NCBI GenBank assembly: GCA_947650285.1
Contig: CANTFL010000042.1
Location: 62,001 to 126,000 of the forward strand
From: Hyaloperonospora brassicae
Lineage: Eukaryota; Oomycota; Peronosporomycetes; Peronosporales; Peronosporaceae
Length of the DNA: 64,000 nt
Reading direction: 5' to 3'
This document shows positions 22,135-33,671 of the stretch, one piece after another. The notes beneath the pieces were generated by a model that had not been told where the DNA came from, ran no database searches, and saw only the letters and a program-made list of their open reading frames with translations. Numbering within the stretch: the stretch's first letter is position 1; every line of letters starts with the position of its first letter. Both the position numbers and the translations under genes were made by a program.

Positions 22135-22931
22135 TCACGATATTCTCCCCACTGGACATTGTTCGCCCGCGTCCACCGCCATAGCCGCCGCGTCGGGTTC
22201 CTCTTTTTCAGTATTCCGCTTGGTCCAAAAGAGATCCACGGTGTGTCCCACCTTCCCACAGTAGGTGCACTTGTATGGTCCGCGTTCAGTGTTGAAGGCC
22301 TTGGCTGCATCTTCAGTCTTGACCATCGTCGCTGTTGTCTTCACCTTCTCCCTTTGGTGCTTGGCGTGCTTATTCGTGAGAACTTTCACCACATCTTGGG
22401 TACGAAGCTATGTGCTGCTCATCCCCAAGTTCAGAACAACGTTCTCAAAACTCTTAGGGAGACTGAGCAGCAGGCAAATTGCGACGTCCTCGTCCTCCAT
22501 CTTCGCACCGATGCTGCTAAGCTTGGTGGTGATGTTCACGACCTCGTTGCAGTGATGTATGACATTGGCGCCTTCATACATCTTCATGCTGAAGAGTGGC
22601 CGCTTGAGGTAGATCCTTCCAGCTTTCTGAGATCCACCGTACAGTACCTTCATGCGTTGCCACGCAACCCACGCTTCCTCGCACTTGTCGACCACATGGT
22701 AACAATCCGCACCCATGTGCAGCAACATCATTCCAAACGCGGTATTGCTGTTCTTGACGTAGTCGTCCTGCTCCCGAGGGTCCACGACCGTCGGGGAGCT
22801 CTCCAGTTGACATCATGCCACATCGACTTTGTCAGGAACACGCCACGCATGTATCGACTCCAAGTCGAATAGTTGTCCCCATCGAACTTATTGATGAAGA
22901 CGTTGAAGGATGCGTGGCTGGCAGAAGACAT
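22135..22931 (-). pseudogene. Copia gag (frameshifted)
   Basis: Starts at ATG 22931 just inside the primer-binding site. It has the Copia-type Gag opening ([17 protein letters not shown]), then breaks frame near 22800. It continues in another frame through a helical region ([24 protein letters not shown]) and ends with a zinc knuckle (CTYCGKVGH, last Cys replaced by Phe-Trp context) near 22,260. At least two frameshifts separate these parts. Confidence 0.85.
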
Positions 22932-22938
22932 TGCGTTT

Positions 22939-22949
22939 GGCTCATAACC
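22939..22949 (-). other. Copia primer-binding site (initiator tRNA-Met half-molecule type)
   Basis: On the minus strand GGTTATGAGCC directly follows the LTR end TCAACA. It is complementary to the anticodon arm of initiator tRNA-Met (GGCTCATAACC), as in Drosophila copia, where an internal tRNA fragment primes reverse transcription. Confidence 0.8.
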
Positions 22950-23250
22950 TGTTGACGCTATGGCACGGGCGTGACGAGAAGACCGAAAGAGACCGGAGGG
23001 AGCGAAGAGGCTTGAGGAGCGGAGCATAAAACACTTGCTCGGCAGAAGGAGGATTCAAAAGTGATTGATTCATTGGTCTTAACTCTGCCTACCCTAGACT
23101 GCATCCAATCATATGGTGCGTCTAATCAACCTAATTTACACGCGTCCAATCATCCTACACGTCTAATCATCTCTGAGGTAATTACCGACGTGAAAACTAT
23201 TCCGTCAAAAACTAGACTCTAAGGCTGGATTGTATCGGTAACCCTCAACA
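22950..23250 (-). repeat. 5' LTR of the Copia element
   Basis: 301 bp with perfect TGTTGA/TCAACA termini, direct repeat of 18628-18928. Confidence 0.9.
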
Positions 23251-25406
23251 CATTGCCGTATGATACCTTTATTGGTAGCAGTTTGCATAACTTTGCTTAG
23301 TAATCGGGATATATTGTTGAGCACCATTATCTGAGATGGTATTTACATTGACTCAGCTTGGTGTCAATGACATTGTAACGGGCTCACCCCGTCAAAATAT
23401 GCACCACTCTTTGTATTGGGTATAATATTTATCTTCATCAAATAGGCGCGAAAATGGGTTTCAGCCCGTTACACAAACAGCTCTGAATGAAAACGAAGAC
23501 GTGATCGCTTAAGGAAGAGACTCTGTCGCTAGACACTTCGCGGGTCGAAACCATATCGGGTGGTTCAGCTGGAAGCGAACAATTGAATCAGGCACACAAT
23601 ACTTATTAAGTTTGGATAAACAAACCGATCCGTGAAGTCCACTAGACATGTCGCCTATATCCTTTATCGTCTAGAATGCATGTGCTTGTAGATTTACAGC
23701 GATGTGCTTGTGGGTGAACAGCGATCACGCTTCCAGAATCATCACATATTTCTGATGGTAGCAAATACAGATCGCTGTACACCTACAATATACCAATCGA
23801 CACTCACTACTAGCACCTGCAGCAGCCAGTCGATCGATTGGGAAATTCCGTGATGATCACTGATCTGCAAATTGGAGCTTATGTTTTATGGCACTTATGA
23901 GCCACACACGGCACACACGGATGGGAATTGCGATGCTCATTACAGTCGTCTGATAACGTGTAATTCCCGTTACGATTGTGTGACCGTCGCATCACAATCC
24001 GCGTGTCAACGTTGAGTCGACACCCGGCTCGAGATTGTTTGAATGTCGCCCAGATAGTCAAGTGTATTTCGGTGCATTGTCGAATCAACTAGGCAAGTGT
24101 CAATATTGCACGCGATGGTAAGAAGATCGCGATGCGCCCAACGACATTGACTAGCGTATCAGAACTAACAAAGTGTCATGTGGAATTGCATGACGATTGA
24201 AGCATCACGATGATTGTGGAGAAGATACAGCTACGCGAATATTGTTAGCCACCACATACAACAAACAAATTGCCGAGAAGTCAATCTAGTTGGCTGATAC
24301 GTAGGGATGATGTCCTCAAGGTCTGTTTGGCAAGATTCAGCCAAGGCGGTGCCTTTCATTAGACATTCGCAACCATTCCTGTCGGGACCTCGCCTGAGCC
24401 GGCCTCGAACTATAGGGTGAAAGTCGGTGGCATGCATTTTTACGCGTCAACGTGCACACCCTCCTATTAGAAGAATCCTCGTGTCTTTGACTGAAGTGTA
24501 CCCGCTTTCACCGACTTGTCGACTAGCGTTCCTCGTCGAAATGTTGCACGTTCTGTCTCTTGAATTTGAAGACTAGCATATCTAGATTCCCAACCCCATT
24601 TTTATAAACATTCGTCCAGCGAACGAGGAAGTTGACCCCTTTCCTCCCTCAATAGATTTGCAAAAGTCTACCGACCAACACCTTGCCTGTCCGAGTATGT
24701 TTAGTCAGCTGTTTGCTTGATGAGCTGCTCGACTCTCTCGGCGCTTGGGTTTTTGGTCCGTCGACTCGTCCAGTAAAGATTCACATATCTTGACTACACA
24801 CGGCGTTCTGATAGTATGCATCCCAATCTCGTGTTCCCCGACACACGACGTCTAAATCATCAGGCAACGCGCAATCATCTCGATAAAGATAGCGCTTTCG
24901 CTGAATCGAAGCTTGCCGACAGGAATACCGTACGAATGTGTTCATCAGTTGCACGTAAAACGTAGCCTTGGCGCCATGATACATGTATCGCTACGCATGT
25001 CGGCAAATTCTATGAAGGACGTGATACCGATAACGAGGTTGGAGGAACGTAAACTTTTGCTAAATTGAAGACAGCACAAGCGACAGCAGCGAGAGCAATG
25101 GATAAGACGTAATTCGTTGAATAACCAGGTGATGAGCGCAGAGCGTGGAGCATCGTCAGGTTTGACGGGTTCATGCAGGCGTGAGTTGGGATGAACCCGG
25201 CTCGCAGGAAAGATCATCGAACTTCCAGCTGGGATGGCGCGAACTGAAAGAAGTCGGAGGTGCCGTGACGAAGGTTTCATGTACACCAGGATATATCTCT
25301 ACTGACTTCGCTACTCGTCAGTGTTGCAACGATCACGTCACACTAGAGCAAAGATGTTACCTCACAGCTTCAACCAACTTTATTGCACGGTATATTCATA
25401 ATCATC
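23251..25406. other. Non-coding tract, no gene recognised
   Basis: Only short frames with no family resemblance. The last few hundred bases probably include the 3' UTR of the minus-strand PDZ gene that ends at 25407. Confidence 0.5.
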
Positions 25407-28400
25407 TTACTTCATCAGCTCTTGCTCCAACTCAAGGTCTCGAACTGTCAGAGTGTACTTGGGTTTCTTCTTGGCACCTTTTGTCACAGACGCCTCGTCA
25501 CAATCGCTGCTTTCATTTACTTTCGTCGCAGTCGTCCCGTCACAATCGCTGCCATCCTTTGTTACTGCTTCCGTAGACACCTTCCTTATCATCTCCTCGA
25601 CCATAGCAGGGGTGGCTTTACAGGGAACGACCTGTCCGCATACTTGCAGTATCGCGTGTCCCTGGCGAAGCAACCCAGTGCTCTCTGCTGGACCCGGGCT
25701 GGAGACAAATGCGCGAACATAAACTGCCTCGTCCTTCCAATTGCCGAACGAAATACCCAGGGGCGCCTTCGGGAAGACGATCTCCATTGTCGGGGTCGTC
25801 GACAGAACGTCGACCGCGTCGTTACCCACTGTTGGATCAATGTCACTAACATCGACTACTTTTCGATCCTCACTGTTTTCCGCAGACTCTCCGTTCTTTT
25901 GGCTGTCGTAATTGTCTTGGTCCTTGTCGTTGCTGTCTGAAAAATGTCGGCGCTGGAGCTCGTTTCGAATCGCAGCGAAGTATTCCCGCTTTACAAACTT
26001 GACCCGGATAGGCTCCTGCTGGCTCGTGATAACGCGCAAGGCTCGCATAATGTCGGCATAGCTCGGGTAGTCTGGGCCTGTCAGTAAAACATCGTTGGCA
26101 TACAGCAGTATATCACCTTTCTGTACCACATGAGTGCGCTGCGCGAAGGAAGGGATACGTGCGAAGGCTGACACCACAACGTGCTGTCTGCTGCTGGACG
26201 ACATGTCGTCTTCACACGTGAGAGAAGATGCATCCTCGATCTCTATCATAGGGGGCCAGTCACGCAGCTGGATGATTGCGTCAGGACTCGTAGCGAATTG
26301 CATTGTTGCAGGACGTGATTTGAGATCGCGGAGAATGGCCAGCACTTCGGGAAGCGTCTTGCTGCGTAAATCGACATTGTTCACTTTTGTCAAAAGCTGA
26401 CCAACCCGGATCTTGCCACTAAGTTCTGCTGGACACTTTTTGCCATCGGGTTGTGTTGCAGCAAAGCCAACAACTATAGCGCCGCTTGCAGCTAGTGGAC
26501 GAGCTCGCAGACGTAGTCCAAAGGGTCCCTCACACCGGAATGTGAACACGGTAAACTCGGGTTGTGCTCTCATCTGTCGACATCGATTCTTGGCAGTATC
26601 TTCGGGGAGCAGCGAAAACCGCATCGTGAAAGGAACACGAAGTGTTTCCAACAGCTCGCCCAGTTCCTCAACAGTCAACTCCCTGCAACACAGACCATTG
26701 ATCGCCAGTACGCTACTTCCCACGAGCACGCGTTTCACGTCCTGGGCCAAAGCCTTATCATGGCTCGTGTCGGATTCCTTGCCATTCGTGACTGGCACTT
26801 CAACATCCAGGACGTTTGACACAACCACGAATTTGTTCAACACACCCTTCGTGAAGCGGAAAGGCACGGTGTTTCGTTTCGTGAAAGTGCATTCAATCAT
26901 TTGTGGCTGCAAGTCGACCTCCTTCGCGCCACGCCACGGGCTCGCAGTTGGCAAATCGTCCATGCGAATGTCCAGCAACTGAAAGATCAGGGGCCAGTAG
27001 TCATCCATTTGCTTGTTCAATATACCCAGCAACTTGATCGTGTGCTTCAACAGCTTCGTTTCCATTGTCTTTGCCAGATACTCACGGATCAACTCGGCAA
27101 AGACAGATGCCAATATGTTATAGATCGCGCTGAACCAGCTTCCTTGTACGGTGAGCTTTAGTTCCTGGCTGATTTCAATTCTCATCGAATTGAGCACCAG
27201 TATCGGCTTGAACTCTCCCGTCTCTTCGTTCGAAGCTTTCTTTTCGGCCTTGAAACCTAGACAGATCACACCGCCGCTTAGAGCAGCATCCGCTACGCCG
27301 CCACCGTGTAAGTAAGGAAAGCACTTTTGCTGAAAAGTCCAGTCAAAGCCCTTGAGGAGTGCCGTCAAGTGTGTTGCACGAACCGTGAACAGCTCTTCGT
27401 CAACGACTGTCCCCATCCGCACTTTCGTCCGCTCCTTCTTCACACGAAAGTTCGACAAATCCAAATTGGAGATGGAGTACGCAATGTCGTCTTCCACGCC
27501 TGATATCGTGTCAATTTTCAGCGTCGGCAAAACAGACGTGAAGAAATCCAAACAGTGATCTTTGATCTGGTCCACAAATTCCTGTCGCTTCTTGTGATCC
27601 GTTGTCATCGTGCTTCTCCACTCTGCCAGCTTGTCCAACTTGACTTCGCTGATGGCCTTCGTCACATTGTTGCAAAACTCATCCGGGTTTTCAACTGACT
27701 GAACCAAAGCTTTCGCTTTTTTCATTAGTGTCTGTCCATGCGATGTTTGCTGCATCTGCATCCAATACTTTTCTGATGCCTGAACCAGACCTTCGGCCTT
27801 AGACGACAGTGTAGGCAACAGCACCTCAGCTTTTTGCGCCAACACCACTGGATCCAGCTCGGTCATTGAGTTCACACCTAGCCTTTTGCTTGCCATTTGC
27901 TCAATGCAAGCAAATGCCTCCTGAGCCTTCATTACGTCGCTTTCGTGTTGCTGCATTATCGACAACACTTTTGACTGCAGTGTACGATGCTCCAAGGACG
28001 CGGTCAATGCGTTCAATCGAGGCTTTTCCGCATTCATTTTGCTTTCGACAACTTGCAAAATCTGCGATACAACGAGCCTATTCTCCTCCTGTGCGGACGT
28101 CAGGAGCAGCGAGTTACGCTCCTGCGACACGAGCCTCTGCCGGGCGGATACAAGTTCTGAACTAGCCTTCTTACAAAGACTTGAGTGAAGATGCTTGACC
28201 TCCTCGCTGTGCCGCAACTGGCTTAACACGTTCAACGCTTTCGCAAAGATCGCCGCAGAGTCCTTACCTTCAAGCAGGTCACTCTCCAGCACGGTCTTAG
28301 CATAAGCTGCCATATCCTTCAAACGCTCCAGCTCTTTCTCACTCGCGTCCTGCAGGCGCTTCGTAGAGTCTGTCAAGCTCGGGTCAAGCAATAAGGACAA

Positions 28401-29396
28401 CGACTTGACGTACTGGTCACCGTAGCTTGCGTTCGTGGTAACAAACGATATAGCCTCAGCATTTTGCTCACAAAATTGCTGCAGCTGTTGGTACGCTTCC
28501 TTTGCTTTGCAGCTCAGCAGAACAGCATCGTCACGCGTGATTTTTCCTTGGAACTCTTCGAAGATTCTCTCTGCCGACAGAGGCTTGGGCACTTTTGCCA
28601 GAAGCCGCAAATCAATGCACAAAACATCCTTTGCTTGCAAATGACCGACGCCTCCATAGTCCAGCTGCACCACGTACGAATCATTTATGACCCTGTAGTC
28701 TGTGATGCTTCCCAAGCCAAAGCTCGTCCGGACGCGTGTTCCTTTTGCCACACGAAGCTCATCTTTCTATCAAACAGCAACAAAACTCACTCAGCTTCAA
28801 TGAAAAAGACAGAAAGACAGAGTTGCAAAGGAAAGGCGGCGTGCAGACTTACCGACAGCAGCTTGGTACGCTTCTCCGTCGCAATGTGACCGTGGTCCTC
28901 GCTAGTGACAGTCCCGTCGTCCTGAACGAGTACTTGATACATTTGGTCTGCATAACTGTACACACAAAGAGCAGCATCAACAATGAGCGAATGGCAACGC
29001 ACCCACTCTGCCCATTACTTCCATCACGACCACAAACGCACATATAGTTCAACACGGTGCCCTCTTTCCCCTCTTGCTGCAACAGGAGCACTCTCGTGTC
29101 TCTCGGGATCTCCCCATACTGCAACATGCGTTGCTCTGGCACCAAACACCCTCTCTGTATCCAAACCCAGTATCTCTCAGCATATGCGAGCAGTGTGCAC
29201 AGTAGTAAATCCCACCTAGCGCAGTGTCGCGTACCCTCGCGTACAGCACAGCGCCACTTGCCAGCACCACCTCCACATGTGTCTTGCAATCGCTGCTCGA
29301 ACGCACAGTCCCACGACCGAACGGCGTCTTGACGCTGTCTCCAGACTGATAGCGCATTGCCATCGCGAAGAGCGGCGGCATCTCTCGAGGCCCCAT
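25407..29396 (-). CDS. Multi-PDZ protein with possible lipid-binding core
   Basis: My model joins 29396-29245, 28955-28853 and 28766-25407 (introns of 289 and 86 bp with GT/AG ends), closing in frame at 1204 aa. Two N-terminal repeats share the form G-V-T-FG-G-V (residues ~19-31 and ~93-106). A long helical region (to ~480) follows. Residues ~495-730 hold a stretch of alternating hydrophobics and an amphipathic helix pair that resembles tubular lipid-binding folds; this is inference. The C-terminus has about four PDZ-like repeats (~710-805, 820-912, 940-1010, 1075-1190), with VGQLLTKVNN and KGDILLYAND as carboxylate-loop-side motifs. It is probably a membrane-linked scaffold. Start ATG is uncertain: in-frame ATGs also lie at 29381, 29363 and 29357. 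Confidence 0.75.
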
Positions 29397-29554
29397 CTGT
29401 GTCTGCTGCACTGTCAATAACCGCTGACTTTCTCGCAATGGCGTCCGGATCAGCCAACCAGAACGCGCCTCTCTATTGTGTTTACGACCGGAGCCGGTGG
29501 ACCCCTTCCCGCACTTTGATTGGCTCTGCAGATGTTCGTTAGTGTTACTTCAAC

Positions 29555-31780
29555 CTATCGCTTAAGAAACGCGTCCAGCGGACCCCTTTTCTGGCTGCGT
29601 CGATCGTCGCCAGAACTTGCTACGACGACGACGTCACGACGCTGTGCCTGGCTGAGCGTCAGTGCAAAGTGAAAGTCGGCGTGCTCGCTCTGCGGCTCCT
29701 GCACCAAGCGCTGGCACGAGGCACAAAAGTGACCAGAAGACGATGATGACGACGACGACGACAATGATGACGCCGCAGGTTGGGCTGGAACGCATGTTGA
29801 AGTCGCTGCGGTTAGAAACGTCGAGTGGGCCACTCCAGTTTCGGTCCGACTCGGCTCGGAGACGCGCGCAAAAAAGCCGGATATTTTCTGTCGCCGGCTC
29901 TTTCGCACCGACAAGTCGCCTGGTCGACCGCGTTTCGCTGCGAATGCCTTCACTTCGTCTTCGACACGTTGAGCGACGGCCGATACAGCCGACGTGTCGT
30001 CTTCCTGACGCGTGAAGAAGCTGGAGATGCTCGTCACCGCTTGAGAGCCCAAGTCCGTGAAGTTCTTGGCGTGCATGCTCAGAGCTGCCAATGGGAACAT
30101 ACCGTCCAAGTGGAGCCGCATGACGTTCATCGCGGCCGCAGAGAGCTCGTCGACCGTCGTGTCCTGCGCGATCCCGAGCTTCCTTGTGTGCGGCTTGTCC
30201 TCTACTTTCGTGTACTGGATCGTCAGCTGCGACGGAAAGCGCTTGTTCTCAATGCGCTCGTCCTCGCAGCGCATGACCATCTCCTCGCACAGCAGATGCA
30301 CCCAGTACTCGAGCTGTGCTACACGCACTAGGGCCGATCCAGAGCGCTGGTCGAATTGCTTGACGCAGCTGAGCATTTTCACTTGGACCTTTTTCTCTTC
30401 GACTGGTTCGTCACCATCGTCGCCCCGACAGATCTGATGCACGTACGCAGCAGTGTCTTGACCCACGTGCTGGCTCAGCTCTGCCAGTCCGCAACGCTGG
30501 AGAAGGGCGTGCGCTGTTAGCTTCATTTGTTCTTGGTCTGCAGGCTTTTGTTCGAGCTCCAGCGTGCCGGCTGCCACGGGCCGTAGGCTTTCATAGATAC
30601 TCTCGAGCTGCCTCCCGAGCTTGCCGCCAAGTCCGCGGATCTTCCGCATTGGCAGCGTCTTCATGAGGTCAGCAACAAAGCGAGGCGCTACCACGACTTG
30701 CCCATTAGGCTTGTTGAGTGGAGAGGCCAACTTGGCCAATAGTTTGTTGCATGCGATGCCTGTTGAACACGTGTAGCCAAGTTTGCGGTAGACCACCTCG
30801 CGGATCTCGCGAGAGATCACTGCACCCATGCACAGCAGCCGCTCGCAATCGGTCAGCGGAAACGCCCGCACAGCGCCGTCTTCGTCACCTGCATTCGTGT
30901 CTCTTTCTTTCTTGCAAAACACAACCGTGTCGCGGTTGGCAGGGTCCTGGCAGAAAGCTGACGAATACGCCGTCTTACGCCAGTGTACAGGTACCATGAG
31001 ACATAAGGTCGTAGCTTCATATGCCCACACACACACACTCGTGACATGGCACTCAACGCACCGTCTGTGCGAGTCTCGCCTTGGCCATGTCGGTGACGTC
31101 CATGAACGCCTCGTCAATGCTCGCCTTCTCGACCACAGGTACCATGGAGCTTAAGACGGCAAAGATCTCGCGACTTGCAACGCGGTATCTCCGTAGGATA
31201 GCCTTCTGGTGTGTCCGATCATACAGCTGCCCTGGTGTCCGGTTCTCGCCCAGCGTGTCAACATGCGGCTACCAGCAGCAGCTATCAGAGATACACCGAC
31301 CGAGTGGACCCCTCAACGTAAAAGCTAACAGCGACAACGACCGCAACACATACCAAGTGGATCTGTGGACACTTCTTCTTTGCTTCGTCGGCAAAGTCAC
31401 CTGTACAAATTCAACAGTATGTCCCACCACAACGGGAAACGACGCACACAAATGAGACTGCTGCTTCCCTCCTCGCAGCAGGTTACATAGCAGTCGTGCG
31501 GTAGTAACGCACCTCGCACAACGCCGAACTTGCGGGCGTCGTAGTTGACAGCGAGCAGACTGCCCCACTGCTGCACGGCAATGGGCTGCCCGTCTGGAAT
31601 CTTGAGGCGCCGCTGCTCCACCTGCGCGTAGAAGCAGTCGAGGTCCAAGTGGACGATCACACGCGGCGGCGGTCGAGCCGTCGTCTCGGTCATGACCGTG
31701 TGCTGAATTGGGGACGGCGTGTGGTCCACACCCAATGGATACACTGCCCGACAACGGTTCAGTAACTGTTCAGAAGCCAT
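29555..31780 (-). CDS. POLH: DNA polymerase eta (Y-family translesion polymerase)
   Basis: Exons 31780-31513, 31400-31354, 31268-31062 and 30946-29555 join in frame to 637 aa; introns have GT/AG ends (112, 85 and 115 bp). The palm opens with VIVHLDLDCFYAQVEQR (residues ~41-57, metal-binding Asp) and has SIDEAF near ~155, the second catalytic acidic pair. VNYDARKFGV is the fingers motif. A helix-hairpin-like stretch (RKIRGLGGKLG) and little-finger region follow. The C-terminus carries a UBZ ubiquitin-binding zinc finger (CASC...HADFH) and PIP-like boxes (SISSFF, KISGFF, final PLDAFL) for PCNA. The enzyme copies past UV-type lesions at stalled forks in the nucleus. An alternative start is the ATG opening MTETTARPPP, 29 codons downstream. 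Length is slightly below human Pol eta (713 aa). Confidence 0.92.
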
Positions 31781-33671
31781 CGCGACAGACTCGATCCGAT
31801 CAGTGAGCAGATGGCCGCGAGCATCGCAGTTTACGGGGCGCGCGAGAAAACGCGGAAGCAGACACGTGAGCGAAGTAGTGCAGTGGACACGGAACGCGGT
31901 GGACGGATATGTGAGTCACGCGATGTGGGGAGTAGGGGGTCGGGGTGAGGTCGTGAATTCGACCGGCCATCGCTTTTTCCTCGCGTTGGCTCACGCACAC
32001 ACTGTGTGTGTGTGCGATTTTGCCAATCGTAGATTCCGTGTCGCGGGAGTTGCCGAGCGAAGTGGCTCCATCGGGTCTGCCGTCGAGTCGCTTTGTCATG
32101 TGGGGTGGGGATGCCCGCAAGCTTTGATGGCGATCGCCGGACTCAAGTGGCCATGCAGAAAAGGGTCTGAAGCGTTCAGAAAGCGTCGACGAAAACTTGA
32201 TCCGATCAGTGGAACAGATATATGAGAGAGCATTGTGTCTCGGTCCGCTCGCTGATAAAGATGGGGAGGGGAGGGGGGAGCAGGACATTGAAGCAGTGAC
32301 CTGTTTTTGGCACAAAATATCTCATGAGCCGTTCACTTCTTCTTCGATGCTCATCCACACTGCTCTCTCCTCGTCTCCAATACGCTGTTTCGCCTGCACC
32401 AGTCATCCGGATCCCGACAATGCGGCGTTTGGCCGTCGAAGATTAACGGGGGGGGGGGGCAGACTTCACGATGCGGACGAGAGCTTACCCTCGAGGCCAT
32501 CTTGCCACCATTAGCAAGGGACGAGCTCAGCGATATCCTCTGCTCGCATGTCGGGCCGAGCTGCGTGGCTGACCTCGGGCCGCCATATCGAACTGCATGA
32601 CATTTGGTGCGCTAGCTGCCGCGTGACACTGCCCGATTGTTACACGGACTGGTAGATCGATGGACTACGCAACGAGACTGGCTCGGCTTGCCCGAAGATT
32701 CAACCCGTGTGCTCCCGACGGAGGCCAGTTGAATCCACTAGTTGTCAGAGCTGAATCACGCACGGCCTATCATGCACTCGGACCGTCTCGCTCGAGCCAC
32801 TCCGTCTCTCAGCTTATCCTCGACATGTAGGGACTCAGAAGCAATGGCTCCATTCCTGCACGAGGGATCCACCACGTGGCCTTTGTTAGTCGAGCAGCAC
32901 CAGCGAAAGAGGTGGCACGTGTCCCGCCGCCACTTTGTAGCACTGTGGCCGTTCGTTCCGACGAGGTCACACGCGACCGACTGCCCGACCGATCGGTCCT
33001 CCGCTTCGAGCGCGTAGCTGCTCCTCTGCTTGGCAGGCCGAGCTGCAAGAAGGGCCAGGTGTAGGGACGCAGGCCCATCCGACCAGGAGCTACAACTCGC
33101 TCGGAACTGGTCGGGGTCAAGCTCTTGTGCTGCCAGCTGAACTTGGTGCTTCGCGTCGCAACAGGTTGTCACGGCGCCAGAGGCCGTCCGCTGCACCCGA
33201 ACGCGGGACGAAGACCAGCCACGCACCGCTCGCGTCAAGTGCCAACCCGCTTGTGAGTGAGTGCGTGTGTGTGTGTGCCTCTCTCTCTCTCTCTCGGGCA
33301 GCATCCGCGGCGCGGTCTCAGCGTGGCATTAGGGATCCAGACATAGACGCGTCCCCGCGACGTCGCAGGCGCAGTGTCTGCTGCTGCTGCTGCAGCTCCT
33401 TTTCCAGTCCCTTCTGGTCGCTCTTCCTCCACAGGACGTCCGGCAGTCAGCTCGTCCGTCTTTGCGCCCCCCCCCACTTGTCCAGTGCCTCTTTCCTCCT
33501 CCTCGTCCGTGTCTCCAAACAACAACAACAACAACAACAACGACATCAACAACAAAGCACCGCTGCCGTCTCCTGCCGTCTCCTCCTACTTTGCAATCCA
33601 CCGCCAATCGCGCAGGCGTTCGGCAGCGTTCGCTTCGTCACTCACTCACTCACTTGCACTCCCTTTGCCCC
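31781..33671. promoter_or_regulatory. Divergent intergenic region between POLH and NPC1 genes
   Basis: 1.9 kb with no convincing gene; it must hold the 5' regions of both neighbours. It contains a run of ten G at about 32450-32459, a CT/TG microsatellite around 33,262-33,297, a CAA repeat at about 33,520-33,543 and four tandem CTCA units just before the NPC1 ATG. Open frames here are low-complexity shadows. Confidence 0.5.

Larger units (their letters stand above)
18628..23250 (-). mobile_element. Ty1/Copia LTR retrotransposon (defective)
   Basis: Two 301-bp direct repeats (18628-18928 and 22950-23250) flank minus-strand gag, protease, integrase, RT and RNase H remnants in Copia order. The right LTR keeps clean TGTTGA...TCAACA ends; in the left LTR these ends are mutated. 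By eye the LTRs differ at about 17 of 301 sites, so the element is much older than the Ty3 insertion. Flanking bases CATAA and CATTG do not form a clear target duplication. Confidence 0.93.

Noticed and set aside
18623..23255. Target-site duplication of the 18.6-23.3 kb Copia element
   Set aside because: Flanks CATAA and CATTG agree at only three of five bases, too weak to call.
31800..33304. Several 100-180 codon frames in the POLH-NPC1 spacer
   Set aside because: Overlapping frames on both strands, rich in microsatellite-encoded residues (His-Thr, Arg-Glu runs); no conserved motif.
33462..33671. Upstream in-frame extension of NPC1
   Set aside because: Encodes Pro/Thr-rich low-complexity sequence from a CAA/CTC repeat; the signal peptide begins at the ATG at 33672.
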